From: Paenibacillus sp. Soil766
GTDB taxonomy: Bacteria > Bacillota > Bacilli > Paenibacillales > NBRC-103111
DNA length: 64,000 bases
NCBI RefSeq assembly: GCF_001428105.1
Contig: NZ_LMSJ01000015.1
Coordinates: forward strand, 81,512 to 145,511
Direction: 5' to 3'
Positions 18,546-27,661 of this stretch are shown here, one piece after another. The notes beneath the pieces were generated by a model. It was not told the DNA's origin. It worked only from the letters and a program-made list of their open reading frames with translations, and did no database searches. Both the position numbers and the translations under genes were made by a program. Every line of letters starts with the position of its first letter. Position 1 is the stretch's first letter.

Positions 18546-19892
18546 TTATCTTGTTTTATCTTTATCCATAATCGCTTGCAATGCTTGGTTGGCTTTGTCT
18601 GCCACAGGTTGAAGATTCGTTTCACCTGACATGACCTTCTGAACAATTTCACCAACAGCATCACGAGCTTCACCTACACTAATCACCGTTGGACGATCGT
18701 GGTCAACGCCTGTTTTGGCACTTTCTTTGATGATCGGGACGAGCTCAGCCGGGAAGCCTGTTGTGCCTTCTGGTTTATCCCAAATCGAAGCGCGGGCACC
18801 AGGGTTACCTTTTTGCTGTGTTTTCAACACAACCTCTTTACTTGTTGCCCATTGAATGAACGCCCAAGTCGCATCTTTATTGGCGGATTTGCTGTTCATC
18901 GCAAGCCCCCAAGATGTAATACTATACGGCTTGGAGCCTGCTTTACCCCCAGGGAATACAGCAAACCCAACTTGATCAGAAATTTTCGATTTCGCTGGAT
19001 CCGTTGCATTCTGGTAGAGTGAGTTCGCATCGGTTAAGAAAGCTACCTTACCCTGAGCGAAGATACCGAAAGCTTGCGGCCATGACATATTGAGCACACC
19101 TGGAGGCGCATAGTCTTTCAACAATGTACCGTAAGTTGTAAAAGCCTTGAGTGCTTCAGGGGTATTAATGCTAGCCTTCTCGCCTGTTGTGAAGTCTGCA
19201 CCTTCGGAGTATAGGAAGGAAGAAACTTGCGTAACAAGTGGAGATCGTTGGCCTCTGGCTACGAATCCGTACATCTCATTTTTCGGATCATGCAGTTTTT
19301 TAACCGCCGCGGTAAGCTCCTCTAACGTTTTAGGAACAGCAATACCCGCCTTTTGCAGCAAGTCCTTCCGGTAGTACAAAATTTCTTGTTCCGTAATAAT
19401 CGGGATACCAGCTAACTTACTATCAACTGTTGTTGAACCGATGGCGGATTTAGAGAAATCATTAAAGTCGTAGTCTTTTGCTTTTTGAGCGTAGTCGTCA
19501 AGAGGTTGAACCCAACCATTTTTGTAGAAAAGCTTGCCTTCTTGAAGAGGGCGATACATAAAAACATCAGGTGTTGCAGAACCAGATGTGAATTGCACGG
19601 TCAGCTTCTGTGTGAGCTGGTCCTCGAAAAAGTTTTCAACATTCACCTTGATACCCGTTTCTTTCTCGAAATCGGGAAGCAAGGGTTTGATCGCTTCTGC
19701 CCAAGGATGGTTGGCTGTTACTAAGGAGATTGTTTTTCCTGCGAATGGCTTCGCATTAGCTGTTGCAGCAGCGTTTGGCGCTGTTGTTGCTTGTTCTGTC
19801 TTAGTGGATGTATTGCCGCATCCTGCAACCACCGTTGCAGCCATGACGACTGTCGTACTGACACCAATCCATTGTTTGAATGACTTTTTCAT
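18546..19892 (-). CDS. ABC transporter substrate-binding lipoprotein (family 1 sugar)
   Basis: A 448-residue extracellular sugar-binding protein. The start MKKSFKQWIG and the lipobox AATVVAGC mark a lipoprotein signal peptide with acylated Cys near residue 25, followed by a Thr/Ala-rich linker. The body has the typical SBP_bac_1 segments WAEAIKPLLPDFEKETG and FVARGQRS. GGAGGT lies 10 bases upstream of the ATG at 19892. It is the first gene of the transporter operon. Sugar specificity is not readable; the aldolase and dehydratase fragment suggest a sugar acid or galactose derivative. Confidence 0.92.
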   Translation of the reverse strand: MKKSFKQWIGVSTTVVMAATVVAGCGNTSTKTEQATTAPNAAATANAKPFAGKTISLVTANHPWAEAIKPLLPDFEKETGIKVNVENFFEDQLTQKLTVQFTSGSATPDVFMYRPLQEGKLFYKNGWVQPLDDYAQKAKDYDFNDFSKSAIGSTTVDSKLAGIPIITEQEILYYRKDLLQKAGIAVPKTLEELTAAVKKLHDPKNEMYGFVARGQRSPLVTQVSSFLYSEGADFTTGEKASINTPEALKAFTTYGTLLKDYAPPGVLNMSWPQAFGIFAQGKVAFLTDANSLYQNATDPAKSKISDQVGFAVFPGGKAGSKPYSITSWGLAMNSKSANKDATWAFIQWATSKEVVLKTQQKGNPGARASIWDKPEGTTGFPAELVPIIKESAKTGVDHDRPTVISVGEARDAVGEIVQKVMSGETNLQPVADKANQALQAIMDKDKTR

Positions 19893-20120
19893 GTAATATG
19901 TGACCTCCCAAGTACGTTCAATTGGTTGTGTTTACATCTCTAAGAGTACCTGATTCCGCTATTTGGTTGATATAACTAAGATTCAATATGGATAACTACG
20001 ACTAAAGGAAATAGGAGTGATGTACGTAGTGTTACCATTTGTTGTATATGAATAACAAATCAATGTGGAGTGAAAGAGAACCGCTGGGGGCTTATACAAG
20101 GAATACAGCCTATCCAAGTG

Positions 20121-20149
20121 TTGACAGAGTGTCGCTATCGCTCTACAAT
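20121..20149 (+). promoter_or_regulatory. Sigma-A promoter of the carbamoyltransferase gene
   Basis: TTGACA (20121-20126), 17 bases, TACAAT (20144-20149). Transcription should begin near 20156, leaving only 12 bases before the ATG at 20168 but about 42 before the TTG at 20198. Confidence 0.8.
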
Positions 20150-20167
20150 GTATAAAAATACACATAA

Positions 20168-21112
20168 ATGAATAATTATACGAAAGTGGTGACGAAGTTG
20201 CAACACATTCTGTCCTTGCAAGAGCTCGACAAAGCTACCTTGTTGTCCATTATCCTTAAAGGGATAGAGGTCAAAAACAATCCCGAAGCCTACTACCATC
20301 ACTGCGAGCGTAAAGGGCTGCTCATGCTTTTCCAGAAATCCTCAACACGAACGGCGCTTTCCTTCCATTCAGGTATTCATCAACTGGGCGGATACGCGGT
20401 GAATATGGATTGGGACGCCAGTAACTTTAGAATCTCCCCGATCCAATACGAAGCTCGTTATGTGTCGAGGAATTGTGATGTCATTATGGCTAGGCTCAAA
20501 AAACATGCCGATTTACTAGAGTTAGCTGCTTATTCGCAGGTGCCTGTAATTAATGGATGCTGTGATAAGTATCATCCGTGCCAAGCCCTTGCGGATTTGA
20601 TGACGATTTATGAAGTCAAAGGAACTTTTGAAGGCGTAACACTGGCTTATGTTGGTATTCATAATAATGTCGTTAATTCCTTAGTTGCAGGTTGTATGAC
20701 TTTGGGCATCAAACTATTGCTAGTAACGCCAATCGTTAATGAAGCTTCGTGGGATGAAGAATTGATGAAGCAAGCCTACGTTAGCGAATACATTGAAGAG
20801 GTTGAAGTGCTGTCTGTTGCGATGAAAAAGGCTGATTTTATCTACACGGATACATGGGTCGACATGGAGTTTTTCTCAGAGGCACATTACCAGGAAGAAA
20901 AAGAAAGACGAATTGACATCATGATGCCTTTCCAAATCAATAAGCGCAGCCTCGGGAAGCATTTGCCTTATATTATGCATGATATGCCCATCCATCCCGG
21001 CTTCGAAATCGCAGAAGATGTGATCGAATCGGAGCAATCTATTATTTATCAGCAATCGGAAAATCGGATGCATGTTCAAAAAAGCTTGCTCCTGCACCTA
21101 CTGAACCTATAG
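20168..21112 (+). CDS. Ornithine/aspartate carbamoyltransferase-family protein
   Basis: A 314-residue carbamoyltransferase homologue. The carbamoyl-phosphate motif SSTRT is at residues 59-62 and HPCQALADLMTIYE near 136-149. The second-substrate loops differ from true ornithine transcarbamylase: the HCLP motif is replaced by HDMPIHPGFEI and the SMG loop by DTWVDMEFF. The amino substrate is therefore unclear. The true start may be TTG at 20198 (QHILSLQEL), since the ATG at 20168 has no ribosome site and almost no leader. No arginine genes are adjacent; the gene stands alone between a promoter and a composite terminator. Confidence 0.82.
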   Translation: MNNYTKVVTKLQHILSLQELDKATLLSIILKGIEVKNNPEAYYHHCERKGLLMLFQKSSTRTALSFHSGIHQLGGYAVNMDWDASNFRISPIQYEARYVSRNCDVIMARLKKHADLLELAAYSQVPVINGCCDKYHPCQALADLMTIYEVKGTFEGVTLAYVGIHNNVVNSLVAGCMTLGIKLLLVTPIVNEASWDEELMKQAYVSEYIEEVEVLSVAMKKADFIYTDTWVDMEFFSEAHYQEEKERRIDIMMPFQINKRSLGKHLPYIMHDMPIHPGFEIAEDVIESEQSIIYQQSENRMHVQKSLLLHLLNL

Positions 21113-21181
21113 AAGTGGCTGAAGATCCAGCGGTGGCTGATGGGCAGTGTATTGACCGGCTTAGCTGTACGTCTTGCTTTC

Positions 21182-21238
21182 GAGAGGAGACAATAGAGAC
21201 CCGCAGCAGCTTGCCGCAGGTCTCTTCATCGTCCTCTC
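21182..21238. terminator. Composite bidirectional terminator
   Basis: GAGAGGA and TCCTCTC form an outer stem around an inner stem GAGACC/GGTCTC (about 21196-21224). It separates the carbamoyltransferase gene from the converging LysR gene. Confidence 0.6.
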
Positions 21239-22122
21239 TAACCTCGCTTAAAATAAGCAATCACAAACTCGCGGAAATGAATGGCCGCTTGAGAGAGGTA
21301 GTGCTTGCGATTCCATGCGATACCGAAGGTGCGGTGACAGTAGGGCTCTGTTATTTTTAACTGAACAGTATCAGGATTGGAAGCTCTCCTCCCTAGGGAA
21401 AGCGGAAGGGTGAAAGTAATGCCGAGCCCCATTTCGACCAAGGTTTGAATGGCGCTGACTTCCTCAAGCTCGAACGCGACGCGTGGTTCAAACCCCGCCT
21501 GACGGCAGAAGCCATCTGTAATTTCCCGGAAATTCGTTTGAGAGGAGAGGGAGATGAAGGGTTCATTGGCGGCTTCTATTAAGCGAATACTATCTCTGGC
21601 GGCGAATCGGTGTCCCTTCGGAACAGTCAAATATAGCTCTTCTTCAACGAGTGTAAGCCATTCAATATCCGGGCCGATTACCGGTGTAGAAGAGATGCAG
21701 AAATCGATTTCGGCATTCTCTAGATCATTTTTCATTTCCAAGGCAGAAGCCAACTGTCGCTGGATGACTCTGACATGGGGGTGAAGGGTCAGGAATTCCT
21801 TGAGCAGAGTCGGCAGCACATACGGAAGCGATACAAACAGGGAAACGACGCCATGGTCGAGTCCAGCCATATCTTTGATCTCACGTTCGCCTTCTTTCAA
21901 GGCTAGGAAAGCTTGCTCAACATGACGGAGATACGTTTTCCCGAAGGCATTTAATTTCACGTGCCGTCCCTGGCGCTCGAAGAGAGGGAGACCTAACTTC
22001 TTCTCAAGCCGCTGGATAGAGTTGCTGAGTGAAGGCTGGGAGACATTGAGCTCTTTGGCAGCTTGGGTCATGTGTTCAAGGCGCGCGACCGTTTGAAAAT
22101 AATGAAGCTGTAGGAATTCCAT
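21238..22122 (-). CDS. LysR-family transcriptional regulator
   Basis: A 294-residue regulator. Residues 1-60 contain the winged helix-turn-helix with TQAAKELNVSQPSLSNSIQRLEKKLG, and residues 90-290 the periplasmic-binding-like effector domain. GAGG lies 7 bases before the ATG at 22122. It is divergent from the MFS transporter at 22365, the common arrangement in which LysR controls the neighbouring exporter. The effector is unknown. Confidence 0.93.
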   Translation of the reverse strand: MEFLQLHYFQTVARLEHMTQAAKELNVSQPSLSNSIQRLEKKLGLPLFERQGRHVKLNAFGKTYLRHVEQAFLALKEGEREIKDMAGLDHGVVSLFVSLPYVLPTLLKEFLTLHPHVRVIQRQLASALEMKNDLENAEIDFCISSTPVIGPDIEWLTLVEEELYLTVPKGHRFAARDSIRLIEAANEPFISLSSQTNFREITDGFCRQAGFEPRVAFELEEVSAIQTLVEMGLGITFTLPLSLGRRASNPDTVQLKITEPYCHRTFGIAWNRKHYLSQAAIHFREFVIAYFKRG

Positions 22123-22259
22123 AGTGAATCCTCGCTTTACTCACCACATCAGAAGGTATAAGTTTTCGGTTACCGAAAACTGTTTTCTGATTGGCGATAA
22201 AATTTACATCTAAACGCGGTCGCTCATCTTCGAATGGCCTCGATAGAAGTTTTCTCATA
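22076..22259 (-). repeat. 96-bp palindrome-headed repeat, copy 2, with short open frame
   Basis: Positions 22164-22259 are the second copy of the repeat at 234-329. Here the inverted repeat is longer: AGTTTTCGG-TTA-CCGAAAACT, nine paired bases each side. A 60-codon minus frame starts at 22258 and overlaps the lysR start, which argues against a normal gene. It lies in the divergent lysR/MFS gap and could affect either promoter. Confidence 0.6.
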
Positions 22260-22364
22260 ACTTTGATGTGATCATTCTATCATATAATATGTATTATACT
22301 TTATTGGTTTTCACTCTTATACTAGTTCAACAGAAAGAAAACCCTGGTGGAGAATGGAGCACAT

Positions 22365-23588
22365 ATGTTGACTAGAGAGAGAATTTGGAGCAAAAATTTC
22401 GTTGTTGTATGTATGAGCAGCTTTTTCATGTTTCTCACTTTTTATATTCTTGCTACGGCATTTCCCTTATATGTGAAGGATAGCTTGCACGGTAATCAGC
22501 AACAGATGGGGTTGTCAATTACGATTTATGTTATTGGCGGCGTGTTGATTAGGCCCTTCTCAGGACAATGGGTAGATCGCTATGGGAAAAAGAAAATGGC
22601 CATCATCGGAATGGTCATTTTCTTATTGGCCTGCATCAGCTATTTCGGTGCAAAAGGCATGTTCCTGTTTATGCTGATTCGCCTTATTCACGGCATGAGC
22701 TATGCGATTGCTTCGACAGCGACCAGTACGATTGCATCGTCACTCGTACCTAATTCGCGTCAAGGAACAGGGATGGGCTACTTCAGCATGTTTATGAGCG
22801 TCGGGATGGTCATCGGGCCAGCGATGGGTTTGTTTTTATGGAAAGATAAGAACATCCATGTACTGCTGTTGGCTATCTGTGTGATTGCTGCGCTCTCGCT
22901 TCTCTTCACGCTAGGTATGCGAGTGCCGAAGCAAGAGCAGGTAGCGTTGCAGGCAGTGGTGCCTGAAGAACGGGAGAAACGACGTTTGCAGTGGAGTGAT
23001 TTTATCGAACCTAAGGCGCTGCCTATTTCGGTGGTGGGGTTTATTTTAGCTTTTGCCTATAGCTCGCTATCTGGTTTTATGTCCTCGTTTACCGTTGAAA
23101 TTCATCAATCTCAAGTTGCCGGGACTTTCTTTGTGGTGTTTGCACTGATGATTGTCGTGTTTCGGCCGCTGATCGGGAAAATATTCGATTCTTACAATGA
23201 GCATTATCTGTATTACCCTGGGATTGTCTTGTTTGCCGTAGGGATGCTGCTGCTAAGTCAGGCGCACTCCGGGACGATGGTATTAGTGGCTGGCGTCATC
23301 ATGGGCGTAGGTTATGGAGCGCTTTTACCGTGTTTTCAGGCTTTAGCGATGAAGCTGGCCCCTGAACACCGCAGAGGGAGTGCAACGGGGACGTTTTTCC
23401 TGCTGTTTGACCTTGGGTACGGCTTAGGCTCTTATGTGATGGGAATGATCGCCTCTATGGCGGATTACCGGATGATGTATGTTGTCGCAGGGCTCGTTCC
23501 TTTGCTATCCGCGGCTTTGTACTATGTGCTGCACCATCGCCCTAGGGCGAAGATACAACTCCATAATCAGAATGCCAAGCTAGTCTAA
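22365..23588 (+). CDS. Major facilitator superfamily transporter
   Basis: A 407-residue protein with about 12 membrane helices. MFS motif A appears as GQWVDRYGKKK between helices 2 and 3, and the motif is repeated weakly in the second half (RPLIGKIFDSY). The layout resembles drug:H+ antiporters and arabinose-efflux-like proteins. ATG at 22365 is chosen over a GTG at 22347 because GGAG precedes it by 5-6 bases. It is divergent from a LysR gene that probably regulates it. The substrate is unknown. Confidence 0.9.
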   Translation: MLTRERIWSKNFVVVCMSSFFMFLTFYILATAFPLYVKDSLHGNQQQMGLSITIYVIGGVLIRPFSGQWVDRYGKKKMAIIGMVIFLLACISYFGAKGMFLFMLIRLIHGMSYAIASTATSTIASSLVPNSRQGTGMGYFSMFMSVGMVIGPAMGLFLWKDKNIHVLLLAICVIAALSLLFTLGMRVPKQEQVALQAVVPEEREKRRLQWSDFIEPKALPISVVGFILAFAYSSLSGFMSSFTVEIHQSQVAGTFFVVFALMIVVFRPLIGKIFDSYNEHYLYYPGIVLFAVGMLLLSQAHSGTMVLVAGVIMGVGYGALLPCFQALAMKLAPEHRRGSATGTFFLLFDLGYGLGSYVMGMIASMADYRMMYVVAGLVPLLSAALYYVLHHRPRAKIQLHNQNAKLV

Positions 23589-23667
23589 TAGGGAACGGGC
23601 ATAAAAACGTAAGCTTTTCCTCAAAATAAACGATGTTCGAGAATTGTTTGCAGAGGAGAAGGTTTAT

Positions 23668-24321
23668 ATGAAACGAAGATTATTAGTAGTAATGCTGATT
23701 GTCACGATGGTTCTTACTTTCACTTTCATGCCGATGGGCGTACATGCTGCGGGGAAAGAACCAGGGTCTGCGCTTTGTTTGACGCCTTCGAAGGTGAAGC
23801 TGAAGCAAGACATGAGGAGACTTTGGGTCGATCATGTGGGCTGGACGAGGAGCTACATTGTTAGTGCGGTTGCAGGGCTAGAGGATCAGAAGGATGTATT
23901 GGCCAGGCTGCTGAAGAATCAGCAGGACATTGGTGACGCGATCAAACCGTACTACGGAGATGCGGCGGGGAATAAGCTGGCTGAGCTGTTGAGGGAGCAC
24001 ATCCTGCTTGCTGGAGGGGTGTTGGATGCGGCCAAAGCTGGCAATCAGGCCGAGCTCGCGAAAGTGAATAAAGAATGGTACCGGAATGCGGATGATATCG
24101 CCAAATTTCTAAGCGCCGCTAACCCGAACTGGTCTCAGAAAGAACAACAAGACATGCTGTATGCACACTTGCAGCTTGTTACCGACCAAGTTACCTCAAG
24201 GCTAAAAAAGGACTGGAAAGCGGACATTCTTGCTTCGGACAAGAATTCCGATCATATGACCATGTATGCCGATATGTTGTCGGATGGGATTATCAAGCAG
24301 TTCCCAGATAAGTTCAAATAA
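23668..24321 (+). CDS. Secreted helical protein of unknown function
   Basis: A 217-residue exported protein. A signal peptide runs to about residue 27 (MKRRLLVVML, then FMPMGVHAAG). The mature part is rich in helix, with LWVDHVGWTRSYIVSAVAG, QQDIGDAIKPYYGDAAG and KEWYRNADDIAKFLSAANPNW; I know this pattern from small exported proteins of Bacillus and Paenibacillus without assigned function, sometimes labelled glycosyltransferase without support. ATG at 23668 has AGGAGAAG upstream. A 13-base direct repeat (TTCAAATAAGTTC) straddles the stop codon at 24313-24345. Confidence 0.75.
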   Translation: MKRRLLVVMLIVTMVLTFTFMPMGVHAAGKEPGSALCLTPSKVKLKQDMRRLWVDHVGWTRSYIVSAVAGLEDQKDVLARLLKNQQDIGDAIKPYYGDAAGNKLAELLREHILLAGGVLDAAKAGNQAELAKVNKEWYRNADDIAKFLSAANPNWSQKEQQDMLYAHLQLVTDQVTSRLKKDWKADILASDKNSDHMTMYADMLSDGIIKQFPDKFK

Positions 24322-24351
24322 GTTCTTACAATTTCAAATAAGTTCGAATCG

Positions 24352-24390
24352 CAAGCTGATACTGGATGCATCCGGCGTCGGCTTGTTTTG
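24352..24390 (+). terminator. Rho-independent terminator
   Basis: CAAGC at 24352-24356 and GCTTG at 24381-24385 enclose a GGATGCATCC palindrome, followed by TTTTG. It ends the secreted protein gene. Confidence 0.55.
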
Positions 24391-24456
24391 TGCTTAATCG
24401 TGCGCTGGTTGGGGACGGCGTGCTATAATCGTGCCATATGAACGAGAGGAGAGGGG

Positions 24457-25074
24457 ATGTCGAAACTTGTCGACTTTTCACGCCATATGGATATCAAAGA
24501 GCTCTTATCTTATTTAACCGAAGAGAATCTGATGCTGCTTCTGGACAAGTACCGTTCATTCGGTCCGCTCCCGGGGCTACTGCTTCCTTTTATGAAATCT
24601 TTCATTCCACCGCTCCCAACATTGGTGATCATTAGTGTAAATGCTGCTGTGTATGGGTTGTGGCTCGGTTTTCTTTACTCCTGGATCGGTATTGTATGTG
24701 GTTGCTTAGTGACGTTTGCCATTGTGAAAAAAGTGGCGGGCCACCCCTATCTCGTGCGCTGGTCGCAGAAGCCGAAGGTTCAAAAAAGCTTGAACTGGGC
24801 CCGGCGCCAAGCTTTCAATTATGTCTTTATTCTTAGCTTATTTCCCCTCGGACCTTTTGTAGTCATTAATATGGCGGCGGGGTTGGTGCGAATGCGTTTC
24901 CGTTCCTTCTTAGTGGCGGTTGCTGCGGGGAAAGCAGTGATGGTCATGTCGGTCAGTTTTATTGGCTACGATCTGAAGCGATTCATGGATCATCCGTACC
25001 AGCTTATTTATGTGGCCTTATTCATTGGTGTTTCGTTGTTTATTAGCAAAAAAGTAGAAAAGCGGTTTATGTGA
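24457..25074 (+). CDS. TVP38/TMEM64 (VTT domain) membrane protein
   Basis: A 205-residue polytopic membrane protein. The VTT/SNARE-associated signature appears as MKSFIPPLPTLVIISVNAAVYG, then the glycine-rich re-entrant region and FNYVFILSLFPLGPFVVINMAAGL. Members of this DedA-related superfamily act in lipid transport or scrambling and membrane homeostasis. The start has GAGGAGAGGGG immediately upstream. It stands alone. Confidence 0.87.
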   Translation: MSKLVDFSRHMDIKELLSYLTEENLMLLLDKYRSFGPLPGLLLPFMKSFIPPLPTLVIISVNAAVYGLWLGFLYSWIGIVCGCLVTFAIVKKVAGHPYLVRWSQKPKVQKSLNWARRQAFNYVFILSLFPLGPFVVINMAAGLVRMRFRSFLVAVAAGKAVMVMSVSFIGYDLKRFMDHPYQLIYVALFIGVSLFISKKVEKRFM

Positions 25075-25174
25075 TTGGATGCCGCAGGATACCTCGCCTT
25101 GCAACTAGGCTTGTTTCCCAATTTACAGGGAGCGAAGCTTGAGCAGAGGCGGGGTCTTCGTGCATAGTAAAGGC

Positions 25175-25451
25175 TTATTCGTTGGAGTCGCTCCACACAA
25201 AGAAAGTTAAGTTTGGATAGTTGTAGGCCAGCTCGGCGCCTTTTTGTTGTATTGGACTGAAGTCGAATGACTGCTTGAATATAGCGCGGTCTGGCAAAAA
25301 AGTCACGCTCGTTCCTGGCTGAGGGAAGGGGGGAGATACGGATTTCTAGCACCGACAGACCTTCCAACGCAAAATGGGGGACCGCAACATCGGGCAACAC
25401 TTCGATCGTAACATTGGGGATCACAAATTTGGCGATACTTCGACCGTACAT
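25175..25451 (-). pseudogene. Possible frameshifted gene remnant of unknown family
   Basis: The minus strand from 25451 reads VTIEVLPDVAVPHFALEG and SVLEIRIS in one frame, then at a run of six C (near 25330) a better text continues in another frame: QPGTSVTFLPDRAIFKQSF, FDFSPIQQKGAELAY and NYPNLTF, to a TAA at 25175. The second part recalls the GT-V-TF-PD segment of gyrase B/ParE ATPase domains, but this is by eye and weak. The rest of the 25075-25570 gap holds only a purine-rich stretch of AGAAC/GGAAC words at about 25490-25560. Confidence 0.25.
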
Positions 25452-25572
25452 TGGCGAACATCCACATGATCGAGGGCAACAAAAAGAAGGGCGCGGAACG
25501 GAACCGAAGAAGATAGAAGAACGGAACAGAGCAGAACAGAACAGAAAGGCACGGAATAAAGCTGGGAATTTG

Positions 25573-25639
25573 GAATAAATGGATTTTATGTAGCTAATTT
25601 TGCTGTGAAACCCACTTTGGGGTGATTAACTGGAAAAAG
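25573..25639 (+). repeat. Intergenic degenerate repeat cluster C (left of the IS)
   Basis: One unit at about 25573-25601 and the left half of another at 25624-25639 (TTAACTGGAAAAAG). The right half, TACAGCTAAATT, resumes at 27538 after the IS1182 element. Removing the IS and one copy of AAAAG rebuilds a full unit like that at 3061-3084. Confidence 0.7.
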
Positions 25640-27532
25640 GAGACTGTCGATTAAATTTAGCCGACAGTACATATTTACTTTACTGCGAATATTTTCGAGG
25701 TAATTTGCGGTTAAAAGTGCCGTAATTAAGGCTTTCTCTTTGTCTTATTTGCTACTGACTTGCAGAATGGGCATACGGGAACTAGGGAGACGTTTTCTTA
25801 CGAATCCCAGCACGAGAGGTTTCTCTTGTTTAACAAATTGTTTGAGATTAACGACCATGCTCACGAGCTTCACATCCGTTCGGCGTTTCTCTCTTGAGTG
25901 TGAACGGGCGTGCCCGAGACCGTTATGGTTTTTCATCTCGTTGTTCTTGCGTTCAATTGCATTTCGCTTTGTAAATAGTCCCACAGCCTCTTCCGTTTCA
26001 TTGAAAACTTTGGCGAGCTGGAACTCTTCGTAGTAGTCACTAATGAAAATGGTTCGACCACTTGCACTCTCCGTACATTGTTCACGTAATGGGCAAGCCT
26101 TGCACGTTGACTTAGGAAATTTATACTGTTTCCCTTCGATCTTACGGTTATCTACAGCTTTGCTTGTAATAACTTGAGCAGGGCAGGTTACGGTTTTAGC
26201 CTCATGGTCATAAACAAATAAGTCGTTTGTATACAAACCGGTAGGGTTTTCGTTTACTTTTTTGAGCGGTGATGCGAGAGTGATCTCATCCTGAGTAAAG
26301 GCTTGACGATGACACCCATAACCATAGGCGGAGTCCGCTACAACCGCTTCGGGTTTAACAAAATGCCGCTCGCGTATTGCGTTTACAAGCGCTTGCAGTT
26401 GCACTCCGTTCACCTCGTTGCAGGCAATGGGCTCAGCAAGCAACACGATATTATGAGCCGCTGATGTGACCACTTGAATCTTGTCTCCGACAAACGTCTT
26501 TAGCCCTTTATTGGCCGTTCGCGCATCCGGATCGACGCTACTAAGCAGCCGATCAACCGGACGTTCTTTGCGGGGGCGTTTCTTGTAGGTGCCATTTGGA
26601 TCATCCGGATGACCTGGCTCCGTATTCTCAGAAAGGATACGAAACAGAATCGCTTGTCTTTCTAGTGAAACAAGTTGTCGTTCACGATGGTTCCACGACC
26701 AAAATATGGCGCGGATGGATGCTTTCTCGAACCAATACAGAAGCCCAAAAGCGAAGACAACTAACTTGCTGAACAAGGCGGCGATATCTTCTGGCGTAGG
26801 ATTGACTGGTAGTTTGTCGGTCAATACGCGCAAATCCAATTCAAGGCCAAGCTGCCGATACAGCATGCTGTGAGCACGTTTGAGATGATTGATTACCCGA
26901 AGAACGGCTTGCTTGATGAGACGGTAAGCCGAGAGTCGCGCCACATGTCCGTCTGTATGAAACGAATCGACAAGCCAAACGTCATTTTTTTCTCCCCACA
27001 AACCTTTTTGTTTGGCTTGGGCAAGGATGTGATGGTGACAAGCGTCAAAAAGAACAGACCCCATCCGTTCACGGTCAAGGGCAATGGTACTGTGGTCGAA
27101 TCCGATGAAACTTACTGGGAGACCAAGAAAACGCTTAATGAACAAATCTCCGATAACGCGCTCTTCCATTTCGCGGTCGGAGAGATTGTAATAACGTTGC
27201 ACAATATGGAGTTTTAACTTTAACGAAGGGGCGTAAGGCTTTGGTCCACGAGTGGAATAGAGTGGAGCGCAGATTTCATCCGCAAAACTGAAGTCGAGCA
27301 ACTCAGCTGCGCGGCTCCAGATAGGATGTACTGGCAACACCGAATAGACCTCCACGTCGGCGAAAGAAATCTGCTCCAACTGCTTGTAACGAACCTGTTT
27401 CAAAAACAACGCCCCCTTCTTATGTATCTCTATTATACCATGAATGGAAGAGATTTTGAGAGATAACGGAAGAAAACACGTTGTTTTATTGGTATTTTGG
27501 AACTGTGTAGTTGAGAATTAATCGACAGTCCC
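25640..27532 (-). mobile_element. IS1182-family insertion sequence, complete
   Basis: Terminal inverted repeats GAGACTGTCGATTAA (left, from 25640) and GGGACTGTCGATTAA (right, read on the minus strand from 27532) bound a 1893-bp element carrying one intact transposase. AAAAG at 25635-25639 and 27533-27537 is the likely 5-bp target duplication. The element looks intact and could be active. It is inserted inside an intergenic repeat unit. Confidence 0.85.
25745..27409 (-). CDS. IS1182-family transposase
   Basis: A 554-residue DDE transposase. The N-terminal domain carries RGPKPYAPSLKLKLHIVQRYYNLSDREMEERV, a hallmark of IS1182/IS5-like enzymes. Catalytic acids are likely in VDSFHTDG or SSVDPDAR, VVADSAYGYGCH and AIERKNNEMKNHNGLGHARSH. 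A zinc-type cluster CPAQ...CKACPLREQC is present in the C-terminal third. The frame is uninterrupted. No strong ribosome site is evident beyond AAGGGGGCG before 27409. Confidence 0.93.
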   Translation of the reverse strand: MFLKQVRYKQLEQISFADVEVYSVLPVHPIWSRAAELLDFSFADEICAPLYSTRGPKPYAPSLKLKLHIVQRYYNLSDREMEERVIGDLFIKRFLGLPVSFIGFDHSTIALDRERMGSVLFDACHHHILAQAKQKGLWGEKNDVWLVDSFHTDGHVARLSAYRLIKQAVLRVINHLKRAHSMLYRQLGLELDLRVLTDKLPVNPTPEDIAALFSKLVVFAFGLLYWFEKASIRAIFWSWNHRERQLVSLERQAILFRILSENTEPGHPDDPNGTYKKRPRKERPVDRLLSSVDPDARTANKGLKTFVGDKIQVVTSAAHNIVLLAEPIACNEVNGVQLQALVNAIRERHFVKPEAVVADSAYGYGCHRQAFTQDEITLASPLKKVNENPTGLYTNDLFVYDHEAKTVTCPAQVITSKAVDNRKIEGKQYKFPKSTCKACPLREQCTESASGRTIFISDYYEEFQLAKVFNETEEAVGLFTKRNAIERKNNEMKNHNGLGHARSHSREKRRTDVKLVSMVVNLKQFVKQEKPLVLGFVRKRLPSSRMPILQVSSK

Positions 27533-27537
27533 AAAAG

Positions 27538-27661
27538 TACAGCTAAATTCACACATTTACGCCGAATGAGGGGGATAGGAAGGAAATAGATGGAGTTTTT
27601 CCATCTAGATCAGGAAAATGACAATAAACGAGGAAATTAGCTGTATAAAATCCATCTAAAG
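27538..27661 (+). repeat. Intergenic degenerate repeat cluster D (right of the IS)
   Basis: The right half of the unit split by the IS (27538-27550), then units at 27584-27610 (AAATAGATGGAGTTTTTCCA onward, nearly perfectly palindromic) and 27634-27661. The two are 50 bases apart. Before the IS entered, clusters C and D formed one array of four units. Confidence 0.65.
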
